Positions 33,042 to 43,933 of a stretch of 64,000 bases of DNA are shown piece by piece. A program made the translations under genes and the position numbers. Location of the stretch: assembly GCA_963920525.1 (NCBI GenBank), contig OY986439.1, positions 27,600,819 to 27,664,818 of the forward strand, in the 5' to 3' direction. Each line of letters opens with the position of its first letter. The first letter of the stretch is position 1. The notes below the pieces were generated by a model. The model saw only the letters and a program-made list of their open reading frames with translations, did not search any database and had not been told where the DNA came from. The DNA comes from Dichetophora obliterata (Eukaryota; Arthropoda; Insecta; Diptera; Sciomyzidae).

Positions 33042-35753
33042 TTATGGTTTATTTTGTTTTCTTAGTTTGGATTTGTGTAATTTTTGGTCTTTTATTGTGG
33101 TTAATGTGACTTTTTTATTGCGTTTTACTTTATGTTTTGTGAATCTAGGAGTCATTTTATTTCTTCTATTTTCTTTTCTAAATATGGTTTTGTTGCTGTC
33201 GAAATTTTCGGGTTCGTCTCTAGTTACATTGATTTTATCTATGTTAAGGCTTGTAATTTGTTTAAGCTGTTCACATATTTTTGGGTATAGAATCTCCTGA
33301 TATTCTTTTAACTTTTGAAGGTATTCGTGTTCATTGTGAAATGAAATTATGTTATTGAATTTGTATGTTCTGCCAAAAAATAACTCGTAGGGAGTGTGTT
33401 TGGTGGCGGAGTGAATTGCGTTATTGTAAGTTATAAATGTTTCTGCTAAAATTTCGTCATGTTCAAGAGATAGATTGTTTTCTTTTCGAGTTGTAAGTAA
33501 AATTCTGTAAATTTCAGTTAAAGTGGAATGCATACGCTCTACTGGAGAATTACTACTCGATTGTTGGAATGACGTAAAATGCAGTTCTATTTGGTACTGA
33601 CGACAGAAGTCCTTAAATATATTTGCCATAAATTCTTGACCTTGGTCACATACAATTTTTCGAGGTGTACCGTAAACACTGATGTATGTTTTTAATGCTT
33701 TTAGGATGGATACGCTATTTTTCGATTGTAGATTATAACCTGCTCCGAACTTAGAAAATTTGTCAATTATTGTTAAGATAGGGTGATTGTTAATTGTATA
33801 TATATCGATGTGCAAAATATCGAGTGGCTTAATAGGTGTTTCTGGTTTTTCAAATTTTGTTTTAGGGGGATTCCTATCGTATTTTTGAGTTTTGCAGGTT
33901 TCGCAGTTATTAATTGTTTGTGTGATTTTATTTTTCATAAATGGAAAGTAGTACTTTCTTTTGAGATGCAAATGTGTTTCATTTATTCCTCTATGGTTAT
34001 GTCGATTGTGATAATCCCTAATCAACTGTTCTTGTTCGTCGCTTTGTGTTATGTCCTGTAATATTTCCATGCAGCGTATTACACGGAATATTTGGGTATG
34101 TGAAAAATATTTGGAGTATACATCCTGGACTATTCTGAATGTATCGTCATCCGTATAGATGGCAGATAATTTATTAGGTGCCATATAGTTTTTTAAAATT
34201 TGAGTAATACTGTCTTCATTAAAATTAGTTTTTCGGATTATGCGTCTTTGTTTATTTCTAAATGGAATTTCGACTGTGATTTCAGGTGCTTGGCTTGATA
34301 TTTGTAGAATTATTTGTAGATTAAAATCGTTTAGTGGTTTTTCGGAAATAGCTATTCCATCGTTGAGATTTTCTATAGCAGAGTGAATTGTGCTTCCGTT
34401 TGTAGCGTGATTAGATTCTGTATCGTTAATGTTTACGTCCACGTTAGTGTTTGGTTTATCCTGTTGGTTCGGTGAGGCTGATCGGAAAAAATTTTGATCA
34501 TCTTCAATGTTATTGATGTCTTCTATTGAGTCATCTGTATATTGATCTAATTGTTGTTGGTAAGAGGTATTGGGGCGTTGGGTCCTTGGATTTTTATTTA
34601 TGTTATGAAATTCTTCTGTTCTTGGTCTTGTCATCCTGGAAAATTTAGAACGCATGCTTACATCGGAATTATTATTCCTTTGAGATACAGTGGAGTTTTT
34701 AGTGTTTGTAAAACCTGAACTTGTGTCCATTGGTTCTGGTTGTGGTTGTCTGGCAGAAAATGACGAATTGTTATTATTGTTGTGGTTATTTCTAAAAGGG
34801 TTATGATTAGGATTAAACCTATTGTATGTTGGTGGGTTATTAAATCGGGACTGGTTTGGGTTATATGTGTTTTGGTAGTAATTTGATGTGTTTGGATTAT
34901 AGTTAGACGTATTTGGTGTAAAGTTACGTGGGTTTTGCATTCTTGCTGGATATTTATTGAACGTATTATATGGCTTATATTGTTTACTCTGATATGTGTT
35001 TCTTTCTGATCTCATGTAATGAATATTTTGTTCTTTTATACAGTAGGCTAAAGCAGTGGCCAAGGATTCTGGCCTCATAGCCCTAATGTTTGAGCCAAGT
35101 GGCTCTCTAAGACCACTTAAAAATGAGTTTAGACACATTTCCGCAAATAGTTCTTTTTTTGCTGCTACAACATTTTGATCACTTTCGTGTATCAAAATAT
35201 TGTTGCACAGTGTAGCCTGAATTTCTATTATTTCACTGAAAAAATTTTCTACAGTTTTGTTGTATTGTCGTAAGTTGTGTAAATCCCTAATAAGTGAAGT
35301 CTCCGATCTTTTGTCAGAGTAATGCAGAATTAAGTTAGTTTTTATGTTTTCCCAATTGAGTGACGTTCCGTACATATTTAGTACTTCGTTTGCCTGACCG
35401 ACTATCTTATTTCGTATTGCCCTTAGTAGTATTTGTCCTTGAGGCGTATGACTAGCACCTCTTGTATGTAACAATATTTCCTCTACGTTATTTAGAAATT
35501 CGTATAGTAGTCGAGGATTGCCATCATATTGAGGCAAATCCTTTATTGCATCTGGAATGCGAAGTGACTGAAAAATATCCACATATACAGGGGCAGGGGT
35601 GGGAAGGGTTGGGATGGGGGCTGTATTTTCCATAGTAAATTCTCTACTTGGTTCTTCTAGAATTGAACTAAGGCTTCTGCTTTTAAAAAGATTACTGAGG
35701 GAAACTGAATAGGGCTGATTTTCTGCACGTTTTTTCTGGGTTTTTTTCCACAT
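33042..35753 (-). CDS. Gag-integrase fusion polyprotein (903 aa), lacking PR-RT-RNase H
   Basis: Residues about 40-250 are an errantivirus-type Gag core without a CCHC knuckle, followed by an N-, R- and Q-rich region to about 430. Near residue 435-450 the sequence passes in frame into the linker found between RNase H and integrase (ISEKPLNDF). Then follow a zinc-binding HHCC segment (histidines around 587-596, C617 and C620), the catalytic core with D650, D703 and E739 (35 residues between the last two, DD35E), and a basic C-terminal tail ending KLRKQNKP. No protease DSG or reverse-transcriptase YxDD motif is present. In intact relatives gag and pol are separate frames joined by frameshifting; here they are one frame. 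Deletion is the simplest explanation. Stop at 33042-33044; the env ATG lies 48 bp further along. Confidence 0.9.
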   Translation of the reverse strand: MWKKTQKKRAENQPYSVSLSNLFKSRSLSSILEEPSREFTMENTAPIPTLPTPAPVYVDIFQSLRIPDAIKDLPQYDGNPRLLYEFLNNVEEILLHTRGASHTPQGQILLRAIRNKIVGQANEVLNMYGTSLNWENIKTNLILHYSDKRSETSLIRDLHNLRQYNKTVENFFSEIIEIQATLCNNILIHESDQNVVAAKKELFAEMCLNSFLSGLREPLGSNIRAMRPESLATALAYCIKEQNIHYMRSERNTYQSKQYKPYNTFNKYPARMQNPRNFTPNTSNYNPNTSNYYQNTYNPNQSRFNNPPTYNRFNPNHNPFRNNHNNNNNSSFSARQPQPEPMDTSSGFTNTKNSTVSQRNNNSDVSMRSKFSRMTRPRTEEFHNINKNPRTQRPNTSYQQQLDQYTDDSIEDINNIEDDQNFFRSASPNQQDKPNTNVDVNINDTESNHATNGSTIHSAIENLNDGIAISEKPLNDFNLQIILQISSQAPEITVEIPFRNKQRRIIRKTNFNEDSITQILKNYMAPNKLSAIYTDDDTFRIVQDVYSKYFSHTQIFRVIRCMEILQDITQSDEQEQLIRDYHNRHNHRGINETHLHLKRKYYFPFMKNKITQTINNCETCKTQKYDRNPPKTKFEKPETPIKPLDILHIDIYTINNHPILTIIDKFSKFGAGYNLQSKNSVSILKALKTYISVYGTPRKIVCDQGQEFMANIFKDFCRQYQIELHFTSFQQSSSNSPVERMHSTLTEIYRILLTTRKENNLSLEHDEILAETFITYNNAIHSATKHTPYELFFGRTYKFNNIISFHNEHEYLQKLKEYQEILYPKICEQLKQITSLNIDKINVTRDEPENFDSNKTIFRKENRRNKMTPRFTKHKVKRNKKVTLTTIKDQKLHKSKLRKQNKP

Positions 35754-35961
35754 GAATTTTTTTTCTTTGTTCTTTTTTTTTTTATTGAATAAAATTGTTA
35801 ACGTATTGAAATTTTTCTTTTCTTATCCCCTTTTATTGAAAAAATTTATTTGTTTTATTTTTAAGCTTTGTTTTATTTAATTATTTTTCAGTTTTCGACT
35901 TACATGCTTCCAACGATGATGATGATTAACTGCTTTAGCTGCATGATGCTTGTTGTTCGCT

Positions 35962-36108
35962 AGTCGTCCTTTCAGAGCGTTGAGTTCCAATGGCGATTAA
36001 AAGTTGATATAGTCGTCCTTTCAGAGCGTTGAGTTCCAACGGCGATTAAAAGTTGATATAGTCGTCCTTTCAGAGCGTTGAGTTCCAACGGCGATTAAAA
36101 GTTGATAC
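35962..36108 (-). repeat. Three tandem 49-bp repeats in the leader
   Basis: AGTCGTCCTTTCAGAGCGTT starts at 35962, 36011 and 36060; the units differ at only one or two positions. They lie between the 5' LTR and gag. They do not resemble the Su(Hw) insulator motif of gypsy, although the position is comparable. Confidence 0.9.
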
Positions 36109-36308
36109 TTAACCGATCTTGTGAAAAAAAAATGTGCTGATATTCAGTCAACACTTATTTCAGAATATTATGTATCGATATTCTCTCGATAATAACTTCT
36201 GATAATTACAATAATTTTAGTTCGATATTCTTTCGAACAATTATTTTATCACTTATTCTTCAAATAAGAAGGATACTGATTATTCACTATTCACAAGATG
36301 GTTCGCCA

Positions 36309-36325
36309 AGCCGTAGACTGCGCCA
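36309..36325 (-). promoter_or_regulatory. Primer-binding site
   Basis: Minus-strand TGGCGCAGTCTACGG begins with the last base of the 5' LTR. TGGCGCAGTC resembles the tRNA-Ser-type primer sites of the 17.6/297 group; the exact tRNA is not verified. Confidence 0.65.
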
Positions 36326-36990
36326 GTTATGTTCCTTGCTTAGAGCAGTTTGATTGAAACACACTTTTCTTTTCTGCTGTAAACTTAGAACTGAACTTTA
36401 TTACAACTCTTTCTTAAAATCTAACCAATTCGTTTTCGAAATGTAAATGTGTAAAAGTATGTAAAGATATAAATGGAAGAAATACAATTGTAAAATAGGA
36501 GAAATGTAATGTATGTAAAAGAAATACAATGTGGTTAATATGTAAAAGTTAATAGTCGCAAAGTGTTGCCTAATTTATAGTTGCAACATAATATCAGAAA
36601 TGCAAGAGTTTGATTTTAATGTTATACTTTAAAATTGAACCTATTTTAATAGTTGCGATTTATGAGGAAAAAAATAAAGAAAGAGTGTAAATAAAATTGG
36701 AACACTTAAAATATCTTATTGATTACGCTGCACTTTAAGTAGTGCAGTGGGGCTTATTATGTTGTTGTTTCTGGTGCTATTGTTGTGGGTGCCGAGATTT
36801 AATTGCCGTTTGTGCTGTTGTTGTAAATGTAGTAACGATGTCTTTGACTTGTTGGTTAATTTGGTATTGTTGTTGTGTTTGTTGTAATTGTTACTGTAAG
36901 TGTTGCAGCGGCGTATTGAGCCTCGATGGTTTGGGTGGTGGCTGAGAAGTATATGTATTTGTTGTTGTCGTTTGAGTGGGGGTCGTAACT
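36325..36990 (-). repeat. 5' LTR (666 bp)
   Basis: Identical by eye to 30736-31401. As the upstream LTR on the minus strand it should contain the promoter; no TATA box is obvious. Confidence 0.95.
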
Positions 36991-37350
36991 CACGCGTGAG
37001 AAGTCAGTTATGTTAAACAATAACAACAAAAACAGCTGTTTATATATACAAACAACAATGTCTTCCTTTTGTTGTCATAACAGTTAATGTTAAAAAATCA
37101 CTAACGAGTGAGTGAAAGAGTTAAGCAACAGGTTGGCACAGAACTTACACAAGCAAGCAAGGGAATTCCACAAATCATTCTGCTGCCGGTGAGACACGGT
37201 GACAAAGAGTATTGATCCAGAGGTCGAGAAACAGACGAAAAACGGTGTCTACACATATAAATAATTATTTCCATGCGAGGCCATGTGAGAGTGACACAAA
37301 TAGAGTGAGAGAAGTAAATCACTTAAGTTGGAGAAAGATAGAGAGTCTGA
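36991..37350. repeat. Dispersed repeat, copy B (target of the LTR element)
   Basis: Homologous to 22764-23150. The LTR retrotransposon inserted near its left edge: joining 30731 to 36991 across the CACG duplication gives GACAAGCACGCGTGAG, which resembles GACACGCGGGTGAG of copy A. This shows the repeat predates the insertion. Confidence 0.65.
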
Positions 37351-37770
37351 TATAAAAACAAATATACACAGGGAGAAAAACTCAAGCATTTTTTGCTTGA
37401 ACCAATCAAAAAGGCTATTGGTTCATACAATTTGCAATTATAAATTCAATAATTATCTTGTTTCGGGAAAAAATAAAGTTTACGTTACTAAGAAAAAAAT
37501 TGCTCAGTCCAAAAAGCATTCTACTCAAACTTCAGTATATTATTTATTGATTTCATTGTATTATTTTCTGGAAATAATAATAATTTACTTAACCCATTAA
37601 CCGCCAACATGTGATTCCGACTGCCGATTTTGTGGATTTTTTCAGGACTTGTATATTTTGCTCCCTAGATCACAATTTCTTAGTTTAAAAAACAAAAATT
37701 TTGGTTTTCCAGAAAAAAGGCGTCCAACATGACTTTTTAAAATAACTAAATTTAAAATATGTATGAATAT

Positions 37771-38672
37771 TAGGGCGGGTCGATTTGTAGGGAGTGAAAA
37801 AATTCACCAATTTCCCTATGATTTCCGTATTCTATGGGTTATTCCATGAAAATTTGCCAAAGGAACCATACCTCTATCGTTAAAATTGAGTCCCCTACTT
37901 TTTGTTGGTAGATTTTTTCCCAAATTGACGTTCGTATGAAATATTACCTACACGTTCACATCCATAACTCAAAAACTATCGATCGGGTTTAATCGCCAGT
38001 AGGAAAGGTGAGCTCATTTTGATCAATTTAAAAAAAAAAATCTCCAACATTGGTCCAACGGTTCAAAAGTTTCGGGCATTTTTGTCTAAATTTTGGAGCA
38101 TTTTTCCATTACCTTCATGATTTTGTCCAAGAATATTACTTTCATGGCCATTTTTTTGGCTCAATCCATTATTTAATTCAATTTACAATTCAAAACGAAG
38201 AGTTTAAGCCCAAATTTATCGAATTCGGTTGATTAATTCATGCGATATTGCTAAAACAAAATAACACATAAAACCAACTTTTTGATTTTTTTTCCCTTTT
38301 TATTTTTTTTTCTACAAAAATTCAAATTAAGAGATAATAAAGTATCTATCAACCTATTACGAAAAAAATATTCAATTTGAGTGCAGTAATAATATGAAAG
38401 TAATATTCTTGGACAAAATCATGAAAAAAATGGAAAAATGCTCCAAAATTTGGACAAAAATGCCCGCGATTAAACCCGATCGATAGTTTTTGAGTTATGG
38501 ATGTGAACGTGTAGGTAATATTTCATACGAACGTCAATTTGGGAAAAAATCTACCAACAAAAAGTAGGGGACTCGATTTTAACGATAGAGGTATGGTTCT
38601 TTTGGCAAATTATCATGGAATTCCATACGGAAGTCATAGGGAAATTGTCGAAAAATAAATCGAACCGCCCTA
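37771..38672. mobile_element. 902-bp foldback element, well preserved
   Basis: TAGGGCGGGTCGATTT (37771) mirrors AAATCGAACCGCCCTA (ending 38672). The flanks ATGAATAT (37763-37770) and ATGTATAT (38673-38680) are an 8-bp duplication with one mismatch. The arms agree almost perfectly over about 250 bp (for example TCCATAACTCAAAAACTATC at 37961 and its inverse near 38485), then more loosely towards the centre. No coding capacity. The 8-bp duplication suggests hAT-type mobilisation. Confidence 0.8.
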
Positions 38673-38680
38673 ATGTATAT

Positions 38681-39151
38681 CTTTAAAAATTTAATAAAAA
38701 AAAATTTATAACTAACTGAAATAAACATCAGAATTAATTTTAAAAATAATATCAGCAAAATTGAATCATTAGCTTACGAGCTACAAGTTCTCAATAACTT
38801 TAGACTAGATTTTATCGAAGCACAGTTTTTCTCTCACGGCTTTTTTGCACCCAATGCATCAATTAATAAAACAAACTTAAGACATAATAGTATTTGCAGC
38901 GTAAACAGTTTATTTTTGTCTTTCACAGAGACTAAACAAAATGTATTTTAGAGGTTTTCCTATCAGGCCAACGTTGTTATAAAGTAACACCATTTAAAAA
39001 AATAAGTATTTTAAAGGTTAAAATATCACCTCAAGTAGAGCTTTTATGCATTGAACTTTTTTCTTCTAGAAAGATATTTTAGCTTTACATTTCTATCATA
39101 ATTTGCTAAACTGAAATTTCAAATTGCGTTATAGATTTTGAACATTTTATT
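38681..39151. other. AT-rich sequence, no gene seen
   Basis: Lies immediately before the truncated LINE; no features recognised. Confidence 0.4.
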
Positions 39152-40015
39152 TTGTGCATCGACTTTAACATAAATTCATTGGCTAATGACAGCCTTTCAT
39201 GTGAGTTTCTCGATGAAGTGGCCAGAGTAGGGCTCAATGTAGTCAATAACACAGTGCCAACACGTTTCTCTAACAATGCCTGTCCTAGCTTATTAGATGT
39301 ATTTGTTGTATCTGATGTATCACTAGTAACGCTCTTCGACCAAATCTCATTCGTTTCCGATCATGACCTTATCTTTATCACGTTGAACATTGATCTCTCA
39401 AAAACTGCTGCTCAAACCTTCTTCGAGTACCACGACTACAGGTCGATTGATTACTTGTCATTGTTTAACAGCTTATATCAAATAAACTGGTCGGACTGTT
39501 GGTTTGTTTCTTCAGTCGATGAAATGTTAAATTTTTTCTTAAACAATATAAGCTATCTGTTCGATATGTATGTTCCCTTGTGCACGCGTCGCATTACCAA
39601 TAACAACTGTCCCTGGTTTTCTCATTCTGTCAAATTGGCACTTAAAAAGCGGAACAGATTATATAGCAGGTGGAAGCGCAATCCAAATTCATTTAACTGG
39701 GAAGCGTATAGACAAGCTAGAAATACAGCCACCAATTCTATTAAGTTCTCCAAAAAGATGTTCTCTATGTCAAAACTAGATTTTACCTTATCATCAAAAC
39801 AGCTCTGGAACAACCTCAGGACACTAAATGTATGTAACAAAGAAACTGACGCCAACTTCTTGAATGATTATTTTGTAGCTAATTCCACATCTTTTTCCAC
39901 GACCACCTTTATATCCGAGTTTGCTGATGAACTTGTAAGTACGACTCATCACATTCATGAGTTTCAATTTATCGCAGTAAGTGAAATGGACGTAGCACGA
40001 TGCATTAATAAGATT
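39152..40015 (+). pseudogene. LINE ORF2, endonuclease C-terminal part and linker
   Basis: Starts within an FNINSL motif (equivalent of the GDFN catalytic region) and continues to SDHDLIFI, the final catalytic SDH motif of APE-like endonucleases. A linker follows with CPWFSHSVKLALKKRNRLY, typical of LINE ORF2 between endonuclease and reverse transcriptase. The frame is intact until the MITE insertion just after NKI at about 40014; the remaining 50 codons of the frame are MITE sequence. There is no real start; the 5' end is a truncation. Confidence 0.8.
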
Positions 40016-40017
40016 TA

Positions 40018-40156
40018 CTGCATTAATCTGTATCACGAAGCAGCACACCAACGACAAGCAAGACACGAGAAGCAATACTTTTTTTATACGAAATTCTATT
40101 GCTTCTCGTGTCTTGCTTGTCGTTGGTGTGCATTATCGTTGTACAGAATAAAGCAG
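40018..40156. mobile_element. 139-bp MITE inserted in the LINE (TA duplication)
   Basis: CTGCATTAATCTGTA... and ...TACAGAATAAAGCAG are the ends, with TA at 40016-40017 and 40157-40158. The arms GCACACCAACGACAAGCAAG and CTTGCTTGTCGTTGGTGTGC are exact inverses. Tc1/mariner-type target. Confidence 0.8.
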
Positions 40157-40158
40157 TA

Positions 40159-41627
40159 AATCTAATGCTACTGAAGTTGATGGTATCTAATTAAAGTTTA
40201 TTAAATTTATTTTACCTTATGTGCTGAGCCCAATAGATCATATCATAAACTATTGTTTTACTACTTCTAGCTATCCTGAGATATGGAAAGTGGCAACTGT
40301 CATTCCCATAGCAAAAAAGTCAAATGCCTGTTTGCCATCCGATTTCCGGCCAATAAGCTTATTAGGATCATTATCCAAAGTATGCGAGCACCTCATGGCT
40401 GAACAAATTTTCAACCACTTAAACACTTTCGGTCTTATGCATAATCTACAGTCAGGTTTCCGACCTGGACAAAGCTTTTCCGCTGCTCTGGTCAAAATTT
40501 TAGATGACATTAGAGTGCCATATGATATGGGCCATTTGAGCTTACTCTGCCTGTTAGACTTCTCTAAGGCGTTTGACACTGTGGATCACTCTCAGCTCTG
40601 TAAAAAGCTTATGTCTAACTTTGGTTTTTCCCATACATCTGTTCGTTTTATGTTCAATAACCTGAATGGCAGCTCTCAAAGAGTAATGATAAAAAACAAC
40701 TTCTCATGTTATAAACGTACAACAAGTGGAGTTCCGCAAGGCTCTGTTTTAGGCCCGATTCTGTTTACTATGTTTATAAATGACATATTTAGTAAATGTA
40801 ATCATGTTACCATGCATGCTTATGCCGATGACTTGCAACTGTATATGTCCAGACCCATTGTTCTCTCTGAAGATTTATGCGCAAGAGGAAATGAAGATTT
40901 AAATATAGCAGCAAATTGGGCCAGAACTAATAAACTTAAACTGAATCCTCTTAAATCTTATGTATTGCCGATCTCTAAAACCCCATATCAAAATCTTGAT
41001 GTCTCCCCAATTTTCCTTAATATCGTTTTGCTAAAATCTGTAAGTAAGGCCACTAATTTAGGCTTCAAAATAAACTCATCTTTGTCCTGTGAAGATCACG
41101 TAAACTCTAGCGCGAGTAAAATATACTATGTGCTTAGAAATCTCCGAATGACTGCAGCGTTCGTACCTGTCAAAACTAGAAAAAAGCTTGTTCTACAAAT
41201 GCTAATGCCAATATTTTCTTATTCAGAAGTCGTTTACAGCAAACTCGACTCAAGATCTACACATAAAATGCAAGTGGCTTCCAGTAATTGTACTCGTTAT
41301 GTCTACGGTCTTCGGAGATTTGATCACATTTCACCTTTTAGCAACCAGTTATTAGGTCGTAGCTTACTCAGATATCTTGAAGCAAGAAATTGCATTTTCT
41401 TACATAAGATCATCCACTCTCGCTGTCCAGGTTATCTTTTTGAAAAGTTAAAGTTTTGTAGGTCAAGCAGAAGCATGAATCTTGTTATTCCGAAGTACAA
41501 CTTTCAAAACTTAAGCCGTTTGTTTTTCGTTAGCGCTATAAGACGTTATAACTCGCTTCCAAGCTACATTAAAAGTATCTCCAACACTAAGTACTTTAAG
41601 CATTTAATTTTCGAATACTTCTCCTAA
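40159..41627 (+). pseudogene. LINE ORF2, reverse transcriptase and C-terminal part
   Basis: Before 40221 the frame is broken by a TAA within VDGI*LKF (about 40186), so it is decayed. From 40221 to the stop at 41625-41627 it is open for 468 codons. RT motifs in order: FRPISLLGSLSKVCE, SGFRPGQSF, LLDFSKAFDTVDH, SGVPQGSVLGPILF, and the catalytic HAYADDLQLY. The thumb and a C-terminal region with LEARNCIFLHKII follow. Over 450 open codons after a stop indicates a rather recent loss of function. Confidence 0.85.
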
Positions 41628-41905
41628 CTCTTTTACTCCTTTTTTTATTCTATCTTTAACTACTATATAAACTTCTCTTTTCAAATTTTTGATACGTATA
41701 TTATATATGAATTGTGTTCTTAATCATTATTGTTCATTTTTAAGTTGGACATTTTTGTTATATTGCAATAGTCTTTGCTTTAAAATTTCAAATAGTTTAT
41801 TATATAAGTTTTGTTCTGTTGTTATATATTCTAGATATGCGGCATGTAAAAGACTTAAGTCTTAAATGCCAACGTTATTTGCATTTAAATTGAAATTGAA
41901 ATTGA

Positions 41906-42217
41906 AATTGAAATAATAGCTTTGTTTAAGTTTACTTCACTGTTAAAAAAATGGTCCAAAAAGATGATTTTTTTCATAAACTCCAAAAGTACCCCTCCCC
42001 ATTAAGAAATTTTAAGGTTTATTAGTTGCATTCAAAGTCAATATATGCATTTAACTTTGCCTCTTTTAAAATTTCAAGTCAAAAGCTCAATGCGTTGATT
42101 TTTAAAATTTTTTTTATTTTAAGCGTTGCTTTAAAGAAACTCCGGCATTGAATCGGTTAATTCAAGTAAATATGTTTAGAAGACAGAAAATTTTACTTGA
42201 TAGAAAATAACTTCCTA
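41906..42217. other. No gene seen
   Basis: AT-rich spacer between the LINE tail and the next MITE. Confidence 0.4.
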
Positions 42218-42597
42218 CACCCAAAAAAAAAGCTTCGTACTATGTACAAAACAATTATTATATTCTACAAAGCTGTTTGTTCTTATCAGCCTGCAAACGA
42301 TGCTGTGAATAATACAAATGATCGTTTGTACATTAAACAAAGAACAATTTTTATATGTTACAAACGCATTCGTTTCATCTACAAAAGATACGAATAAATA
42401 TACGAACGCTGCAGCCACCGCATTGTATATTATCAAACAATGTTCGTTCAGTTCGCAAACTTATACATTATAGATTTTTACAAACTAGCGTTTGTAGAAT
42501 GTACAAAGTTACGAATTCACACATTTTTTTTTCATGCGGCCAATACTACAAACGTTTTTACTATGTACAAATATTTTTCCCAAATATTTTTTGGGTG
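42218..42597. mobile_element. 380-bp MITE with CACCCAAAAA termini
   Basis: CACCCAAAAAAAAAGC (42218) mirrors TTTTTTGGGTG (ending 42597). Subterminal GTACTATGTACAAA and TTTTTACTATGTACAAA and several further TTTGTA/TACAAA words in both orientations make much of it foldback. No target duplication found. The four overlapping frames here are noncoding. Confidence 0.6.
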
Positions 42598-43933
42598 CAG
42601 CACCACTTACATGGTGCACTTTTTTGCACTCCTTTTTTTCTGTGTATGATAATTTTAACGTTTTTCGCTAAATTTTGGTATGAGAAATCTCGTGTTGACA
42701 TTTGTTTTACCACTTTACCGAACATTTAAGAACAACATTTTCTTTTAAGAAATATAGCTCAAAATCAAAAATTACTCAAGATGTGCACTCATTTTCATGT
42801 TGATAACTCTTGAACGATTAAGATTTTCACTCTGGGTTTTTAGAAAAATACTTCTTATTATTCTGGCCAACAACTTTGCTGAGCTTCGATAAATTCTTCG
42901 GTAAAGTGGTTTGGTAAGGTCACAACGAGATCTCTCATATTAAAATCAAGTGATAAATTTTGAAATTATTAAATTTAAAATCCAAATTTCAGATCCAAAT
43001 TTTGTCAAAAACCTTTTTTTTAAACACTATTTGGTATGAATTTTAGCCAAATCGGTTCATAAATAAGAATTTCCTAAAAAAGTGTTCTCACCACAACCTA
43101 ATGGGGGGAAGTCTACACTCAGGGAATTATTGAATTGCGTACACGGCTGCCATGAAGAAGATGAGGCTGTAGTAGCCATACTAGAGTTATTATATATGAA
43201 ATGAAGTCACCTTAGCTGAAAGTTTATTGCAAGCACTTTATGAGAGCTCTCATAGCCCTAATTGAATCTGCAATAATCATAAAAAAATTATGTTGAGCGT
43301 CTTTTGAAAATAAGAGCTGTGGTAACAGTTGTGATACATTCAGTATTGTGGCTACTGCAACCAACTTTTAAATCTTGCGTGTAGAGAAACTCCAATACGG
43401 CTATTGTAGCCTCAATACGGTTTTCACGCTTTTACTGAAGATACTAAAACCACAAAAGAAAAATTTCTCCATTTTAGTTTTGGCGTTGCAGCGTGCTTGT
43501 TGGCAAATATTAAAAAATGGTTTTTAAAGTTAATCGGTATTTACTTTGATAATCGCTTTACTTTGATAATAAATATTATGCCTATTGTATTGGAAAAGGC
43601 ATGGACTATTTTACAATTCCATTGTCTAAAACTATTTGTAAGCATGTTTCAGATGCGTGCTAATGGTTTGTCGTTTATAATATGGGACTTTTAAAGTTCC
43701 ATAAAAAAATTAAAAATAAAATAGTTTGTAAAGTTCTATGAACAATTAAAATTTTAAATTTATTTGATCAAAAAAGTAATATTTTTTCAAATGATTTGAA
43801 ATAAAAATTTATAAAAATATTTAAAAATAACACTTTTATTAAGCAAACGGCATTAAGAAATCGGTGATAACCTTAAAAGCGCAGAGGTAAGTAGCTTAAA
43901 TAGAAAAAGTTCCGACAACCTCAACATAAGGAT
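42598..43933. other. AT-rich sequence with an inverted repeat, no gene seen
   Basis: TATGAGAAATCTCGTGTTGA...TTTACCACTTTACCGAA (about 42679-42724) is mirrored by CGGTAAAGTGGTTTGG...CAACGAGATCTCTCATA (about 42899-42941), probably a small MITE. No coding features. Confidence 0.45.

Larger units (their letters stand above)
30736..36990 (-). mobile_element. Errantivirus-like (gypsy/17.6/ZAM group) LTR retrotransposon with internal pol deletion
   Basis: Two 666-bp LTRs, identical as far as I can compare, start AGTTATGTTCC and end GTCGTAACT. They are flanked by a CACG target duplication (30732-30735 and 36991-36994), fitting the 4-bp YRYR preference of errantiviruses. On the minus strand the order is 5' LTR, primer site, triplicated leader repeat, a gag frame fused to integrase, an env-like frame running into the 3' LTR, and a purine tract. 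Protease, reverse transcriptase and RNase H are missing, which explains the 6.25-kb length against 7-8.5 kb for complete relatives. The copy therefore cannot copy itself, yet LTR identity means recent insertion, so it must have been mobilised in trans or lost the segment very recently. Confidence 0.92.
39152..41905 (+). mobile_element. 5'-truncated non-LTR retrotransposon (LINE)
   Basis: ORF2 pieces give the end of an APE-type endonuclease (39152-40015) and a nearly complete reverse transcriptase (40159-41627). The 3' UTR ends in a short (ATTGAA)n tail at about 41880-41905, as in CR1/L2/I-related LINEs; no poly(A). ORF1 and the endonuclease N-terminus are missing, a normal outcome of incomplete target-primed reverse transcription. 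The exact clade (Jockey/CR1/L2-like) is not decided. Confidence 0.85.

Noticed and set aside
33001..33300. Plus-strand frames within the retrotransposon (33001-33300, 33783-34061)
   Set aside because: Antisense shadows of the integrase coding region.
30736..36990. Active infectious endogenous retrovirus
   Set aside because: Reverse transcriptase, RNase H and protease are missing from this copy, so it cannot replicate itself.
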